Shown: positions 8,428 to 18,909 of the stretch, in pieces
How the letters are laid out: every line of letters starts with the position of its first letter
Position numbering within the stretch: position 1 is the stretch's first letter
From: Comamonas sp. KCTC 72670
GTDB taxonomy: Bacteria > Myxococcota > Myxococcia > Myxococcales > Myxococcaceae
Assembly: GCA_014656495.1 (NCBI GenBank)
Contig: BNCN01000004.1
Span: forward strand, 563,071 to 627,070
Reading direction: 5' to 3'
DNA length: 64,000 nucleotides
The notes under the pieces: generated by a model
Databases searched by the model: none
Seen by the model: the letters and a program-made list of their open reading frames with translations, nothing else
What the model was told of the DNA's origin: nothing
Program-made: the position numbers and the translations under genes

Positions 8428-9534
8428 CTACGCGCCAGCGCGCTGCCGGTTCAGGCGGTCGTAGTGACGGTAACCCAGCTTGTCGAGCGCGCTCGAGGGC
8501 GCCAGCCCGATGTCCACCAGCGTCTTGATGTCATACGTGCCCGCGAGCACGGGCGGGGCGTAGTTCCGGATGGCCTCGGGGCTGCGGAACTTCTCCAGCG
8601 GGAACAGCACCGTGTTGGTGTGCACGTGCATGAAGTGCGCGGCCGACTGGCGCTGCCATCCCGGCACGCCCGGGGCGGTGATGACGTGAGGGGTGGCGAG
8701 GAAGGTGCCGCCGGTGAGGATCTCGAGCTGCTGGCCCACCTGCGCGACGATGCAGCCCGCGGGCGCGGTGCCCCGGACCTGGAGGCCATTGGGCGCCTCG
8801 GGCGTCGCGCGGGTGCGCAGGTACAGGCCGCTCTTGTTGTCGGGGCCGGGCGCCGCGCCGCCCTTCGGGTCGAGGAAGCGGCCTCCGGGGAGCAGGGTGA
8901 GCAGGTTGAAGTCCGTGTGCTCCTCGCCCCAGACGATGGAGGTGTTCACCTGGGCGTCGGTGAGGGGCAGGTACTGGAGCGCGCGGGTGACATGGGCGCC
9001 GCGCTCGCACAGCTCGGCGAAGAGGTTCTCTTGCAGGCCCAGCGCGATGGCGGAGCCCCGGAGCAGCTTCAGGCCCGCCTCGTGGAGCGAGCGGCCCAGC
9101 GTCATCAGGCCGTCCTCGAAGTAGGCCGGCGCGTTCTGGGGCCACACGTTCTCCGGGTACAGCTCCGGGAACTCGAGCGCGGACTGCGGGTCATTGGGGT
9201 AGGGCGCCGCGAAGTAGCATTCCTTGAAGTCCGGCTGGCCGTTGCCGGCGACCGCGACCTCGGTGTTCGGCGGCGTCCAGCCCCGCTGGTACCAGATGTC
9301 GGCGCGGCCGTAGGGCTTCTTCTCCTCGGCGGGCTTCGCGATGAACGCGCCAAAGGCGTCGTAGAACCGGTTCAGCGCCTGGGTGTCGACGCCGTGGTTC
9401 TTCACGTACACGAGACCGAAGACGCCGAAGGCCTCGCGGATCGCCGCGACGGCGCGCTCGACGCGAGCGGAGTCATCCGACGCGAGGTCGGCGAGGTCGA
9501 CAGTGGGGATGTTGAGCGAAGAGGTCTCGGCCAT
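8428..9534 (-). CDS. Isopenicillin-N-synthase-like 2OG-Fe(II) dioxygenase
   Basis: 368-residue soluble enzyme. The N-terminal half is the DIOX_N domain, from IPTVDLADLASDD through GVFGLVYVKNHGVD. The C-terminal half is the 2OG-Fe(II) oxygenase core: the iron ligands H and D in EEHTDFNLLTLLPGG, the distal H in LATPHVITAPG, and the RxS co-substrate motif in WQRQSAAHF. Relatives include isopenicillin N synthase, ethylene-forming enzyme and gibberellin oxidases; many bacterial members are of unknown substrate. It is monocistronic here, with no obvious biosynthetic partner genes, so a specialised oxidative role cannot be assigned. The start ATG at 9534 is followed at once by good homology. The family is secure, the substrate unknown. 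Confidence 0.93.
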   Translation of the reverse strand: MAETSSLNIPTVDLADLASDDSARVERAVAAIREAFGVFGLVYVKNHGVDTQALNRFYDAFGAFIAKPAEEKKPYGRADIWYQRGWTPPNTEVAVAGNGQPDFKECYFAAPYPNDPQSALEFPELYPENVWPQNAPAYFEDGLMTLGRSLHEAGLKLLRGSAIALGLQENLFAELCERGAHVTRALQYLPLTDAQVNTSIVWGEEHTDFNLLTLLPGGRFLDPKGGAAPGPDNKSGLYLRTRATPEAPNGLQVRGTAPAGCIVAQVGQQLEILTGGTFLATPHVITAPGVPGWQRQSAAHFMHVHTNTVLFPLEKFRSPEAIRNYAPPVLAGTYDIKTLVDIGLAPSSALDKLGYRHYDRLNRQRAGA

Positions 9535-9728
9535 GGTGGGCCATGGTGTACCGCTCCCCGGGAATAAATGGGAGGCCCTGATGTGCTTGGGGGCCCTTCG
9601 GGCGCTCCGGGGCGAGGCAAAACGGGGATCCCCGGTGCCGTTCGCACCCGGCGCAAAGTCTGCGCTTCCCCCTGCGAGCCCGGGGACGGGGAGTTATCGT
9701 CCGCCGCGCCCGACGCCACGAGGTCCCC

Positions 9729-11009
9729 GTGAAGAAGCTGGTCTCCGCCTGGTTCCGCATCCCCTTCTGGCAGCGCGTGATGGGGGCCTTCGTGCTCGGC
9801 GCCGTGGCTGGATGGCTCGTGGGCGAGCCGGCGGGCCCCTGGTTCCAGCCGCTGGGGACGCTCTACGTCAACCTCATCAAGATGATCGCCACGCCGCTGG
9901 TGTTCTTCGCGGTCATGAACGCGGTGGCGGCGCTCCACGGACAGAAGAGCGTGGCGGCGCTGGGCGGGAAGACGTTCCTCTGGTTCGCCATCACCGCGGC
10001 GCTGGCGGTGGGCGTGGGGCTGGGCGTCGCGACGCTCCTGAAGCCGGGCGTGGGCGTGGGGCAGTTGGTGGCCGCGGAGTCCTTCAAGCCGAAGGACGTG
10101 CCCGGCCCCGTCCAGGTGCTCCTGGACGTGGTGCCCACCAACCCGTTCGCCGCGCTGGCGGGTGGGAAGATCCTCCAGGTCATCTTCTTCGCGGCGCTGC
10201 TGGGCTTCGCGCTGGTGAAGCTGGGGGAGAAGACGGCGCGCCTGCGCGAGCTGGTCCGCGAGGCCAGCGACGCGATGATCCAGGTCACCCGCTTCGTGCT
10301 GGAGCTCACGCCGCTGGGGACCTTCGGGCTCATCGCCGCGCTGGTGGGGACCTATGGTTTCGAGCGCCTGTTGCCGCTGGGCAAGCTCGTGTTCGCGCTG
10401 TACCTGGCGTGCGCGCTGCACATCGTCTTCGTGTACGGCGGGCTGCTGCTGACGCACGGGCTCAACCCGCTGCGCTTCTTCCGGGGCGCGGCGCCGGGCA
10501 TGCAGGTGGCCTTCGTCAGCTCGTCCAGCTTCGCGTCCATGCCGGTGGCCATCCGCGCGGTGACGCACAACCTGGGCGTCAACAAGGACTACGCGTCCTT
10601 CGCGGTGCCCCTGGGCGCGAGCATCAAGATGGACGGCTGCGGCGCCATCTACCCGGCCATCGCGTCCCTGTTCGTGGCGCAGTACTTCAACCTGGAGCTG
10701 TCCGCGTCACAGTACTTCATCATCCTGCTGGCCTCCGTGCTGGGCAGCTTCGGCACCGCGGGCGTCCCTGGGACGGCGGTGGTGATGGCCACGGTGGTGC
10801 TCAGCTCCGCGGGGCTGCCGTTGGAGGGGCTGGGCTACCTGCTCGCCATCGATCGCGTCCTCGACATGATGCGCACCCTGACGAACGTCACGGGGCAGAT
10901 GCTGGTGCCCGTGCTGGTGGCGCGCGAGGAGGGGCTGCTCGACACCGCCGTGTATGACCGGGCCTCCACCCAGGTCGCGTTGGACGAGGACGTGGCCAAG
11001 GCCGAGTAG
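9729..11009 (+). CDS. Dicarboxylate/amino acid:cation symporter (DAACS family)
   Basis: 426-residue inner-membrane secondary transporter of the GltP/DctA family, which takes up glutamate, aspartate or C4-dicarboxylates with Na+ or H+. Family landmarks in order: NLIKMIATPLVFFAVMNAV near the first third, the serine-rich re-entrant loop SSSFASMPVAI, then PLGASIKMDGCGAIYPAIAS (usually PLGATINMDG) and the second hairpin FGTAGVPGTAVVMATVVLSS, followed by AIDRVLDMMRTLTNVTG. These hairpins form the substrate and cation sites. The start is GTG at 9729, 5 bp after a GAGG. A weak hairpin follows the stop. Divergent from the oxygenase gene; the intervening 194 bp shows only a short ggccatggtg duplication at the oxygenase start. 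Confidence 0.94.
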   Translation: MKKLVSAWFRIPFWQRVMGAFVLGAVAGWLVGEPAGPWFQPLGTLYVNLIKMIATPLVFFAVMNAVAALHGQKSVAALGGKTFLWFAITAALAVGVGLGVATLLKPGVGVGQLVAAESFKPKDVPGPVQVLLDVVPTNPFAALAGGKILQVIFFAALLGFALVKLGEKTARLRELVREASDAMIQVTRFVLELTPLGTFGLIAALVGTYGFERLLPLGKLVFALYLACALHIVFVYGGLLLTHGLNPLRFFRGAAPGMQVAFVSSSSFASMPVAIRAVTHNLGVNKDYASFAVPLGASIKMDGCGAIYPAIASLFVAQYFNLELSASQYFIILLASVLGSFGTAGVPGTAVVMATVVLSSAGLPLEGLGYLLAIDRVLDMMRTLTNVTGQMLVPVLVAREEGLLDTAVYDRASTQVALDEDVAKAE

Positions 11010-11016
11010 CCCGCTT

Positions 11017-11035
11017 GCGCCTCCAGGGCAGGCGC
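11017..11035 (+). terminator. Possible weak terminator after the symporter gene
   Basis: A GCGCCT / AGGCGC stem with a 7-base loop lies 8 bp after the stop codon. No T-run follows, so intrinsic termination is doubtful. Confidence 0.3.
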
Positions 11036-11157
11036 TTGTGGGGTCACGGACGCGGACGCCGGGCGGGCTTGGAGTAACGGACGCTCCGCGGACGCCGCGC
11101 TTTTCTCCCGAAATGTCCATCCGCTAGGTGCGGGCCTCATGCCTGCCTGGGCGGTGT

Positions 11158-11805
11158 ATGGGCCTCTTTCCTCCAGCGACCGACGCAGTCCTGCGGATAG
11201 CGCTCGGCCTGATGGTCGCGCTGCCCGCGGCGATCCCCGTCGCGTTGCTGCTGTTGGCCCGCAATCCCCTGGGCACGGGGGCCTTCGAGCCCGTGCCTCA
11301 ACCGGTGCAGTTCGACCACCGGCACCACGCGGCGGACGAGGGCATCGGCTGCCGGTACTGCCACGAAGGCGCCTGGGAGGGCCCGTCCGCGGGGATTCCG
11401 CCCACCAGCCGGTGCATGGGCTGCCATGCGCAGATATGGAACGAGAGCACGCTGCTGGCCCCCGTGCGCCAGAGCTACTTCGAGGACCGGCCCATCCCCT
11501 GGAACCGGGTCCACCGGCTGCCGGACTACGTGTTCTTCAACCACGCCATCCACGTGCACAAGGGCGTGGGGTGCGTGAGCTGCCACGGCCGCGTGGACCA
11601 GATGGCGCGGGTGGAGCAGGTGGCGCCCCTCACCATGGGCTGGTGCCTGGAGTGTCACCGGGACCCGGCGCCGAACCTGCGCCCGCCGGAGTACGTCGCG
11701 GACATGACGTGGCGTCCACCGGGGCCGGCCCGTGAGCGGGGGCTCGAGGTGATGCGGGCCCTGGATGTCTCCCCTCGAACCGAGTGCTCCACATGCCACC
11801 GCTGA
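11158..11805 (+). CDS. actA: Alternative complex III subunit ActA, pentaheme cytochrome c
   Basis: About 215 residues: an N-terminal membrane anchor ([23 protein letters not shown]) followed by a periplasmic cytochrome c with five CxxCH heme sites: CRYCH, CMGCH, CVSCH, CLECH and a last one, CSTCH, three residues from the end. Five hemes plus one anchor is the pattern of ActA, the electron-transfer cytochrome of alternative complex III, which oxidises menaquinol in place of a bc1 complex. It heads an operon of at least eleven genes running to 22592. The ATG at 11158 is used; an in-frame GTG at 11128 is also possible and neither has a strong ribosome site. The 3' end overlaps actB by 22 bp. Confidence 0.92.
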   Translation: MGLFPPATDAVLRIALGLMVALPAAIPVALLLLARNPLGTGAFEPVPQPVQFDHRHHAADEGIGCRYCHEGAWEGPSAGIPPTSRCMGCHAQIWNESTLLAPVRQSYFEDRPIPWNRVHRLPDYVFFNHAIHVHKGVGCVSCHGRVDQMARVEQVAPLTMGWCLECHRDPAPNLRPPEYVADMTWRPPGPARERGLEVMRALDVSPRTECSTCHR

Positions 11806-14747
11806 CGGACCGATATCCGCTGCCGGTGCTCGGGGGGCCCGAGCCCTGGCGGAGCCTGGAGGCGCGGGCGCAGGAGGAGGAGGGGACTTCGCCAGAGTTC
11901 CCGCCAGGGGCCGAGGCCGCGCCGCGAGGCGTGTCACGACGCGCGCTGCTGGAGCTGGCCGCGTTCGGCACGGCGGTGTCCGGGCTCGCGGGCTGCTTCC
12001 GCGCTCCCAATGAGAAGGTGTTGCCCTATTCGCGGCCCCCACCGGAGTTCACCCCGGGCGTCCCGCACCATTACGCCACGGGCTTCGTGCTGGACGGGTA
12101 CGTGCGCGGCGTGCTGGCGCGCAGCCAGGAGGGGCGCCCCACGCTGGTGTCGGGCAACCCGTCGCACCCGGAGAGCCTGGGCGCCGCCGGCGCGCATGAA
12201 CAGGCTTCACTCCTGGGGCTGTACGACCCACATCGCGCGCGCGCCGTGCGCCACCGGGACGTGCCCACCTCGCTGGCCCGCTTGTTCGAGATGCTGCGGC
12301 GGCGCGCGGCCCGGACAGACGGGGGCGCGGGCCTGCGGTTGCTCGTGGAGCCCAGCGCCTCCCCCCTGTGGGCGCGGACCTGCGCGCAGCTCCTGGAGCG
12401 CTTCCCCGAGGCGCGCGTGGTGCCCTTCAGCTCGACGGACACGGGACAGGCGGAGGCGGGCGCCCGGCTGGCCCTGGGGCGCCCGTTGCGCGCGATCCCG
12501 GACTGGCGCGCCGCGCGCGCCGTGGTGTCCCTGGACGACGACTTCCTCTCCACGGCGGTGGGCGGCCTGCGGGCGTCGCGCGAGTTCATCGCCGCGCGCA
12601 TGCCGCCCGAGCTCAACCGGCTCTGGGTGGTGGAGAGCCGGTTGAGCCTCACCGGGGCGTTCGCGGACGAGCGGCTCCGGGCCCGGCCTTCTCGCGTGCC
12701 GCTCATCGCGCGAGGGCTCGCGGCGGAGGTCGGCCGGGTGTTGGGGCGGGAGGACCTCGCGACGCTTGCGGGGAGTGGCCCGGACTTGAGCACCGCCGAG
12801 CGGCGCTGGGTGGAGGGGGCCGCTCGAAATCTGGCGGGGCATGGGGCGCGGTCCTGGGTGGCGGTGGGGGAAGCGCAACCGCCCGCCGTGCACGCCCTGG
12901 CCCACCTGCTCAACGCGGCGCTGGGCGATGGAACGGTGCGCTGCGTGGAGCGCGTGCTCGTTCCCCCGCCGGATGCGGGCGCGCTGTCCTCGCTGGTGGA
13001 GGACCTCCAGGCGGGGCGGGTGGACACGCTGCTCATCACCGCGTGGAACCCCGTCTTCCGCGCGCCCACGGACGTCCCGCTGGGCGCCGCGCTGGAGCGG
13101 GTGGAGGACGCCGTCTACTGCGCGCTCCACGAGGACGAGACCTCCGCGCGGGTCTCCTGGTCCGTGCCCACCACGCATCCGTATGAGTCCTGGGAGGACG
13201 GCCGCGCGATGGACGGTACCGCGACCGTCCTGCAGCCGCTCATCGCGCCCCTGTTGGACAGCGCCGTCTCACCGCTGGAGCTGGTGGCGGCGTTCACCGG
13301 CGCGCTGGCGACGCCCCCCTACGCGAGGCTGCGGGCGCAGTGGCGCGCGCACGTCCCGCCGCCCGAGTCCTTCGAGGACGCGTGGGAGCGCTGGCTCGCG
13401 GAGGGCATCATCCCCGGCACGCGGTTGCCCGAGCTGCGGGTCCCCGTGGACGCGAGCGCGGTGCTCGCGGCGGTGCGGCGCCTCCCATCGCCCGATGAAG
13501 GGCTCGAGCTGCACTTCGTCACGGACACGAAGGTCCATGACGGCCGCTTCGGTGCGAACCCCTGGCTCCAGGAGCTGCCCGACCCGGTGACGCAGCTCAC
13601 CTGGGACAACGCCGTGTGGGTGAGCCCCGCGACGGCCTCGCGGCTGGCGTTGTCGCGAGGCGCCCGCGTCCGCCTGGAGCTGCGCGGGCGCGCGGTGGAG
13701 GCGCCGGTGCTGGTGGTCCCTGGGCAGGCGGATGACACGCTCACGGTGCCGCTGGGCTATGGCCAGCGGCTGGGCAGCCCGGTGTCGCGAGGCGTGGGCT
13801 TCGACGCGCAAGCGCTGCGATTCCAGGACGCGCCGTGGTTCGCGCCGGGTGTGCGCCTGTCACGAGTGGAGGGGCACCACGACTTCGCGCTGACACAGGA
13901 GCACTGGCGCATGGAGGGCCGGCCGGTGGCGCTCCAGACGACGGCGGCGCGCTTCGCCGCCCGGGATGACTCGGGGCTGGAGCGCCTCCAGGCGCCTCAG
14001 GCGCACCTCTATCCGCCCACGCCGACGCACGCAGAGGTCCGCCACCGGTGGGGCATGGCCATCGACCTGCATCGCTGCACGGGCTGCAGCGCCTGCGTCG
14101 TCGCCTGTCAGGCGGAGAACAACATCCCGGCGGTGGGGAAGGACCAGGTGCGGCGCGGCCGCGAGATGCACTGGCTGCGCATCGACCGGTACTTCCAGGG
14201 GGACGAGCACGAGCCCTCGGTCATCACCCAGCCCCTGATGTGCGTGCACTGCGAGTACGCACCTTGCGAGTACGTGTGCCCCGTGGCGGCGACCGTCCAC
14301 TCGGACGAGGGCCTCAATCAGATGGTCTACAACCGCTGCGTCGGCACGCGGTACTGCTCCAACAACTGCCCCTACAAGGTCCGCCGCTTCAACTACCTGG
14401 AATACAACCGGGGCGGCCCGCTGGACCGGATGTACCGCAACCCACAGGTGACGGTGCGCTCGCGCGGGGTGATGGAGAAGTGCACGTACTGCGTGCAGCG
14501 CATCGAGGGCGCGCGCATCACCGCGCGCGTGGAGGGACGGGACATCCGCCAGGGCGAGGTGCGCACGGCCTGTCAGCAGGCCTGTCCCACCGGGGCCATC
14601 GTCTTCGGCGACCTCGAGCGGCCGGAGGACCCCGTCAGCCAGCTGCACCGGGACCCGCGTCACTACGCGTTGCTCAACCACCTGGGCACGCAGCCTCGCA
14701 CGGTGCACCTGATCCGGCTGAAGAACCCCTGGGAGGACGCCGGATGA
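11784..14747 (+). CDS. actB: Alternative complex III subunit ActB, molybdopterin-oxidoreductase-like iron-sulfur protein
   Basis: 987 residues with two parts. An N-terminal twin-arginine-like signal, [12 protein letters not shown] (R52, R53), runs into a lipobox-like LAGC (C71). Residues about 80-700 resemble a molybdopterin oxidoreductase; known ActB proteins keep this fold without the cofactor. From about 755 there is a ferredoxin-like part with cysteine clusters [47 protein letters not shown] and [10 protein letters not shown], enough for one [3Fe-4S] and up to three [4Fe-4S] centres. It passes electrons from the quinol site towards ActA/ActE. The start is GTG 11784; ATG 11793 is an equally good alternative. 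It overlaps actC by 4 bp. Confidence 0.94.
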   Translation: MLHMPPLTDRYPLPVLGGPEPWRSLEARAQEEEGTSPEFPPGAEAAPRGVSRRALLELAAFGTAVSGLAGCFRAPNEKVLPYSRPPPEFTPGVPHHYATGFVLDGYVRGVLARSQEGRPTLVSGNPSHPESLGAAGAHEQASLLGLYDPHRARAVRHRDVPTSLARLFEMLRRRAARTDGGAGLRLLVEPSASPLWARTCAQLLERFPEARVVPFSSTDTGQAEAGARLALGRPLRAIPDWRAARAVVSLDDDFLSTAVGGLRASREFIAARMPPELNRLWVVESRLSLTGAFADERLRARPSRVPLIARGLAAEVGRVLGREDLATLAGSGPDLSTAERRWVEGAARNLAGHGARSWVAVGEAQPPAVHALAHLLNAALGDGTVRCVERVLVPPPDAGALSSLVEDLQAGRVDTLLITAWNPVFRAPTDVPLGAALERVEDAVYCALHEDETSARVSWSVPTTHPYESWEDGRAMDGTATVLQPLIAPLLDSAVSPLELVAAFTGALATPPYARLRAQWRAHVPPPESFEDAWERWLAEGIIPGTRLPELRVPVDASAVLAAVRRLPSPDEGLELHFVTDTKVHDGRFGANPWLQELPDPVTQLTWDNAVWVSPATASRLALSRGARVRLELRGRAVEAPVLVVPGQADDTLTVPLGYGQRLGSPVSRGVGFDAQALRFQDAPWFAPGVRLSRVEGHHDFALTQEHWRMEGRPVALQTTAARFAARDDSGLERLQAPQAHLYPPTPTHAEVRHRWGMAIDLHRCTGCSACVVACQAENNIPAVGKDQVRRGREMHWLRIDRYFQGDEHEPSVITQPLMCVHCEYAPCEYVCPVAATVHSDEGLNQMVYNRCVGTRYCSNNCPYKVRRFNYLEYNRGGPLDRMYRNPQVTVRSRGVMEKCTYCVQRIEGARITARVEGRDIRQGEVRTACQQACPTGAIVFGDLERPEDPVSQLHRDPRHYALLNHLGTQPRTVHLIRLKNPWEDAG

Positions 14748-16168
14748 GCGAGCCCCTTCCCCTGGCGCCGGTGCTGGCGGATCCGCTGGTCGTCCATCCG
14801 CTGCTCGAGGAGCGCCGCACCGACGCGCAGCTCGGCGAGGCCCTGCTGCGCCCGGTGCTCACGAAGCCAGGCCTGGGCTACTGGGCGTTGGTGGGCCTCT
14901 GCGCCGCGCTCACCGCGCTGCTGTGCGTGGCCATCACCGTGACGCTGGTGACGGGCGTTGGCGCCTGGGGCAACAACATCCCGGTGGCCTGGGCGTTCGG
15001 CATCATCAACTTCGTCTGGTGGATTGGCATTGGCCACGCGGGCACGCTCATCTCCGCCATCCTCCTGCTGTTCGGCATGAAGTGGCGCAGCTCCGTCAAC
15101 CGCATGGCGGAGGCGATGACGCTGTTCGCCCTGGTGTGCGCGGCGCTGTTCCCGCTGCTGCACCTGGGGCGCCCCTGGAAGTTCTACTACCTGTTCCCGT
15201 ATCCCAGCTCGCTGCGGATGTGGCCGCAGTTCCGTTCGCCCCTCACGTGGGACGTGGTGGCCGTCACCACCTACCTCACGGTGTCGGTGTTGTTCTGGTA
15301 CCTGGGGATGCTGCCGGACCTGGCCACCGCGCGCGACACCGCGAAGCAGGGCTGGCGCCGGCGCGTCTGGGGGCTCCTGTCCCTGGGGTGGCGGGGGAGC
15401 GCCCGGCATTGGCGGCACTGGCGCACGGGGTACCTGCTGCTCGCGGGGCTGGCCACGCCGCTGGTCGTGTCCGTGCACACCATCGTCTCGTTCGACTTCG
15501 CGGTGGCGCAGCTCCCCGGCTGGCACAGCACCATCTTCCCGCCGTACTTCGTCGCGGGCGCCATCTTCTCCGGCCTGGCCATGGTGCTGTCGCTGTTGGT
15601 CCCCGCCCGTCGCGCGCTGAAGCTGCACGCGGTGGTGACCCAGGCGCACCTGGACGCGTTGGCCCGCCTGCTGCTCGTCTCCGGCTTGTTCGTCGCCTAT
15701 GGCTACGTCCAGGAGCACTTCTTCGGCTGGTACAGCGGAGACCCGTACGAGATGCACGCGATGGAGATCCTGCGCACCGGCCCCTACGCGCCGGCGTTCT
15801 GGCTCGTCTTCACCTGCAACGTCCTGGTGCCTCAACTCTTCTGGTCCGCGCGGCTGCGCACGAACCCCGCGGTGCTGTGGGCCGCCGCGCTGCTCGTCAA
15901 CGTGGGCATGTGGATGGAGCGCTTCATCATCATCGTGTCGCCCCTCAGCGAGGACTTCCTGCCCTCGAGCTGGCGGCACTACGCGCCCACCTGGGTGGAC
16001 CTGAGCCTGCTGTCCGGGACGCTGGGCCTCTTCGGGCTCGGCTTCCTGCTGTTCCTCCGGTTCCTGCCGCCCATCCCCATCAGCGAGGTGAAGGCGCTCC
16101 AGCACGAGCTGGCGGCCTCCGAGGCTTTTGCCAGCGACGTCTCGACGCGAGAAGGCGGTGGGCGATGA
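14744..16168 (+). CDS. actC: Alternative complex III subunit ActC, NrfD/PsrC-like quinol-binding membrane protein
   Basis: 474 residues, about ten transmembrane helices, NrfD/PsrC fold. Conserved family stretches are [30 protein letters not shown] (first helix bundle) and, in the second bundle, [18 protein letters not shown] and [12 protein letters not shown]. It carries the menaquinol oxidation site of alternative complex III and may take part in proton translocation. The real start is the ATG at 14744, which overlaps the actB stop in ATGA. An open frame running further upstream in the same phase is only a shadow over actB. It ends in an ATGA overlap with actD. Confidence 0.94.
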   Translation: MSEPLPLAPVLADPLVVHPLLEERRTDAQLGEALLRPVLTKPGLGYWALVGLCAALTALLCVAITVTLVTGVGAWGNNIPVAWAFGIINFVWWIGIGHAGTLISAILLLFGMKWRSSVNRMAEAMTLFALVCAALFPLLHLGRPWKFYYLFPYPSSLRMWPQFRSPLTWDVVAVTTYLTVSVLFWYLGMLPDLATARDTAKQGWRRRVWGLLSLGWRGSARHWRHWRTGYLLLAGLATPLVVSVHTIVSFDFAVAQLPGWHSTIFPPYFVAGAIFSGLAMVLSLLVPARRALKLHAVVTQAHLDALARLLLVSGLFVAYGYVQEHFFGWYSGDPYEMHAMEILRTGPYAPAFWLVFTCNVLVPQLFWSARLRTNPAVLWAAALLVNVGMWMERFIIIVSPLSEDFLPSSWRHYAPTWVDLSLLSGTLGLFGLGFLLFLRFLPPIPISEVKALQHELAASEAFASDVSTREGGGR

Positions 16169-16692
16169 GCCGCTGGGTCCTGGGCGAGTTCCATTCGCCG
16201 GAGCAGTTGCTGGAGGCCGCGCGCGCGCTGCGCGCCCAGGGCTTCCACCGCCTGGACGCACACACCCCGTTCCCCGTGGAGGACGTGGATGGGGTGTTGG
16301 GCCTGCCCCCCTCGAGGCTGCCCCTGGTCGCGCTGCTGGCCGGCGTGGGCGGCGCGGTGGGCGCGTACGTCGTCCAGTGGTTCACCCAGGCGGTGGACTG
16401 GCCGCTGAACGTGGGCGGGCGGCCCCTGCACAGCGGCCCGGCGTTCATCCCCATCACCTTCGAGTCCGCCGTGCTGTCCTCCGCGAGCGCCATCTTCATG
16501 GGCGTCATGGTCGCGTGTGGCCTGCCGCGGGTGACGCATCCCTTCCTGCGCATGGAGGCCTTCCGCAGCGCCAGCATCGACGGCTTCTGGCTCGTCGTCG
16601 CGGTGGAGGCGCCACAGCGAGGATTCGAGGCCGAAGCGGCGCTGCGCGAGCTGGGCGCGGCCGTGGTGCTCTCGGTGGAGGACAGGCCATGA
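16165..16692 (+). CDS. actD: Alternative complex III subunit ActD (DUF3341)
   Basis: 175 residues. The N-terminal part, starting [20 protein letters not shown] and containing [17 protein letters not shown], matches the DUF3341 pattern (small soluble domain after a compartment-entry motif). Two transmembrane helices follow: [21 protein letters not shown] and [20 protein letters not shown]. ActD is a structural subunit with no cofactor in solved complexes. It sits between actC and actE with 4-bp ATGA overlaps on both sides, which indicates translational coupling and fixes its start. Confidence 0.92.
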   Translation: MSRWVLGEFHSPEQLLEAARALRAQGFHRLDAHTPFPVEDVDGVLGLPPSRLPLVALLAGVGGAVGAYVVQWFTQAVDWPLNVGGRPLHSGPAFIPITFESAVLSSASAIFMGVMVACGLPRVTHPFLRMEAFRSASIDGFWLVVAVEAPQRGFEAEAALRELGAAVVLSVEDRP

Positions 16693-17348
16693 GGGCAGGG
16701 TGGCAATGCGCCGCTGGGGGCTTCTTGGCGGTGGCCGGCTGCGTCGACCTGGACCCGATGCGGGTGCAGGCGCGGGATGGCGCCTTCGTCGCGAACCCCT
16801 ACTTCGCGGACGCGCGCTCCATGCGTCCCCGGGTGCCGGGGACCGTGATTCGGGAGTGGTACCTCCAGGAGGCCGCCTTCGCGCCCCGGGGCTCGCCGGA
16901 CGGGGGCTGGGTGGAGGTGGAGCGGCTGCCCGTGCCTTTCACCCGCGAGGTCCTGTTGGAGGGGCGCGCCCACTTCGAGACGTGGTGCGCGCCGTGCCAT
17001 GGGCTCCTGGGAGATGGGCAGAGCATCGTCGCGCGGAACATGCAGGAGCGGCCGGCCCCCTCGCTCTATGGCGAGGGGCACGCCCATTCGACGCAGGGTG
17101 GGGCGGGCGTCCAGTCGGTGTCACCCGGTTGGGACGCGCTGCCGCACCCACCTGGGTTCTATTACTCGGTCATTACCGGGGGGTACGGGCTGATGCCGTC
17201 CTATGCCGACGCGCTCACGCCCGCGGCGCGCTGGAAGGTCGTGGCCTGGTTGCGGGTGCTGGCGTACAGCCAGCGCGCACCGCTGTCCGCCGCGCCTGAC
17301 GACGTGCGTGCCGCGCTCCTGGAGGAAGCTCCCGGAGGCACGCCATGA
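16689..17348 (+). CDS. actE: Alternative complex III subunit ActE, monoheme cytochrome c lipoprotein
   Basis: 219 residues. An N-terminal lipoprotein signal ends at AVAGC (C18). A single heme c site, CAPCH, lies at residues 100-104, followed by the family's GDGQSIVARNM and a likely axial methionine in GGYGLMPSYAD. ActE is the peripheral monoheme cytochrome of alternative complex III and can hand electrons to the terminal oxidase, here encoded directly downstream. The start at 16689 is set by the ATGA overlap with actD; the frame is open much further upstream, but that is a shadow over actC/actD. Confidence 0.92.
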   Translation: MRAGWQCAAGGFLAVAGCVDLDPMRVQARDGAFVANPYFADARSMRPRVPGTVIREWYLQEAAFAPRGSPDGGWVEVERLPVPFTREVLLEGRAHFETWCAPCHGLLGDGQSIVARNMQERPAPSLYGEGHAHSTQGGAGVQSVSPGWDALPHPPGFYYSVITGGYGLMPSYADALTPAARWKVVAWLRVLAYSQRAPLSAAPDDVRAALLEEAPGGTP

Positions 17349-18550
17349 CCGCCACCGCGTTGACGCGTTTCGAGCGAGGGCGGCGCGGCGTCCTGGGCGC
17401 GGCCGTCGTGGGTGGCGTGGGGCTCGCCGTCACGTTGTTGGGGGGCGTCCTCTCCCCCCGGGAGGCCGCCTACGGATACCTGTTCGCGTTCGCCTTCTGG
17501 CTGTCGCTGGGACTGGGCGCGCTGGTCATGCTCGCGTCGTTCCACGCGGCGCGCGCACGCTGGCCCACGGTGCTGCGGCGGCCGCTGGAGGTCATGGCCG
17601 CGTGCTGCCCGGTGTTCGCGGCGCTCTTCATCCCCGTGCTCGTCACGATGCCGCACCTGTTCCCGTGGGTCTCCGTGCCCCCCGGCCTGAGCGCGCATGA
17701 CCTCCACGTGCTGGAGCACAAGCGCGCGTACCTGAACGTGCCGTTCTTCGTGGGGCGCGCCGTCCTCTACTTCGCCGTCTGGGGCGGGGTGGGCGTGCTC
17801 CTGTACCGCTGGTCCGTGCGGCAGGACACGGAGCCGGCCATCACGGAGCGGGCGGTGCGCTTCACGTTGCAGCAGCGCCGCCTGTCCGCGGGCGCGCTCC
17901 CGTTCCTGGTGTTGTGCCTGTCCTTCGCCAGCCTCGACTGGCTGATGTCCCTGGAGCCGTGGTGGCAGTCCACCGTCTACGCGCTGTACGTGGGCTGCGG
18001 CGCGGTGACGGCCGCGCTGGCCACCGTGGCCATCACCGCCGCCTTCGCGCGGGGGGCGGGGGAGTTCGGCGCGTTGATGGGGCCGCCGCACTTCAACCGG
18101 CTGGGGACCCTGCTGCTCGCCTTCGTCTGCTTGTGGGCCTACTGCGGCTTCTCGCAGTTCCTGCTCACGTGGATCGCCACCTTGCCGGAGGAGGTGACCT
18201 GGTACCGCGCCCGGCTGGAGGGCGCCTGGTTGATCCTGGCCGTGGTGCTGGCGGTGGGGCACTTCGGCATCCCCTTCTTCCTGCTGTTGCTCCGCGCGGT
18301 GAAGCAGCGCCCGGTGGCGCTCGCCGGGGTGAGCGCGTGGGTGTTGTTGATGCACGCGGTGGACGTGTACTGGCTGGTGTTCCCCGCGCTGCGCCCCGGG
18401 GAAGGCACCTTCCACTGGACGAGCATCACGGCCCTGGTGGGCGTGGGCGGCGTGACGGTGGCCGCCTGGCTGGGGCTGGCGCGCGGGGGCTACACGGTAC
18501 CGGTGAGGGATCCGTTCCTGCCGCACTCCCTGCGGGTGAGCGGGTCATGA
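17345..18550 (+). CDS. actF: Alternative complex III subunit ActF, membrane protein
   Basis: 401 residues, about ten transmembrane helices, related to ActC (NrfD-like) but shorter and without the quinol site in known structures. Visible family segments are AYGYLFAFAFWLSLGLGALVML near the start, a LASLDW-like FASLDWLMSLEPWW in the middle, and SQFLLTWIATLPEEVTWY towards the end. ATGA overlaps join it to actE and to the next small gene. With its position after actE, the assignment is secure. Confidence 0.92.
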   Translation: MTATALTRFERGRRGVLGAAVVGGVGLAVTLLGGVLSPREAAYGYLFAFAFWLSLGLGALVMLASFHAARARWPTVLRRPLEVMAACCPVFAALFIPVLVTMPHLFPWVSVPPGLSAHDLHVLEHKRAYLNVPFFVGRAVLYFAVWGGVGVLLYRWSVRQDTEPAITERAVRFTLQQRRLSAGALPFLVLCLSFASLDWLMSLEPWWQSTVYALYVGCGAVTAALATVAITAAFARGAGEFGALMGPPHFNRLGTLLLAFVCLWAYCGFSQFLLTWIATLPEEVTWYRARLEGAWLILAVVLAVGHFGIPFFLLLLRAVKQRPVALAGVSAWVLLMHAVDVYWLVFPALRPGEGTFHWTSITALVGVGGVTVAAWLGLARGGYTVPVRDPFLPHSLRVSGS

Positions 18551-18909
18551 GCGAGGGCTTCACGCCGCCGCCGCCGGAGCACCGGTCGCTGCCCGGCAGA
18601 CGCCTGGTCGCGGTGGGGTGCGCCTGGCTCGCCGTGGTGGGCGTCGCGCTGCTCGTCATCCGCTGGAGCGAGCACCGCTTCATCCCGTGGGTTCCGGCGC
18701 CGTTGCCGTCGGAGCTGGGGCGCGCCGAAGTGGCGGACGTCAATCAGCGGCCCTTTTCGCTGGAGGACGGCGCGCCCCGGCTGCGAGCAGCCCAGCAGGC
18801 GCGGCTGCGCGGCTATGGCTGGGTGGACCGGGACGCGGGCGTCATCCACGTGCCCGCCGAGCGGGCCCTGGAGCAGGTCCTCGCGGACGAGCAGGGACGG
18901 CGGCCATGA
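18547..18909 (+). CDS. Small one-helix protein of the ACIII-caa3 operon
   Basis: 120 residues: a proline-rich N terminus, one transmembrane helix (LVAVGCAWLAVVGVALLVI, about 19-37), then a periplasmic part. The last third contains YGWVDRDAGVIHVPAERALE. As I recall, such a GWVDR...IP..RA motif recurs in small proteins encoded next to alternative complex III and caa3 oxidases in other phyla. It has ATGA overlaps with actF and with coxB, so it is expressed with both complexes. No cofactor ligand is visible. A bridging or assembly subunit of the ACIII-oxidase supercomplex is my inference; function not shown. Confidence 0.75.
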   Translation: MSEGFTPPPPEHRSLPGRRLVAVGCAWLAVVGVALLVIRWSEHRFIPWVPAPLPSELGRAEVADVNQRPFSLEDGAPRLRAAQQARLRGYGWVDRDAGVIHVPAERALEQVLADEQGRRP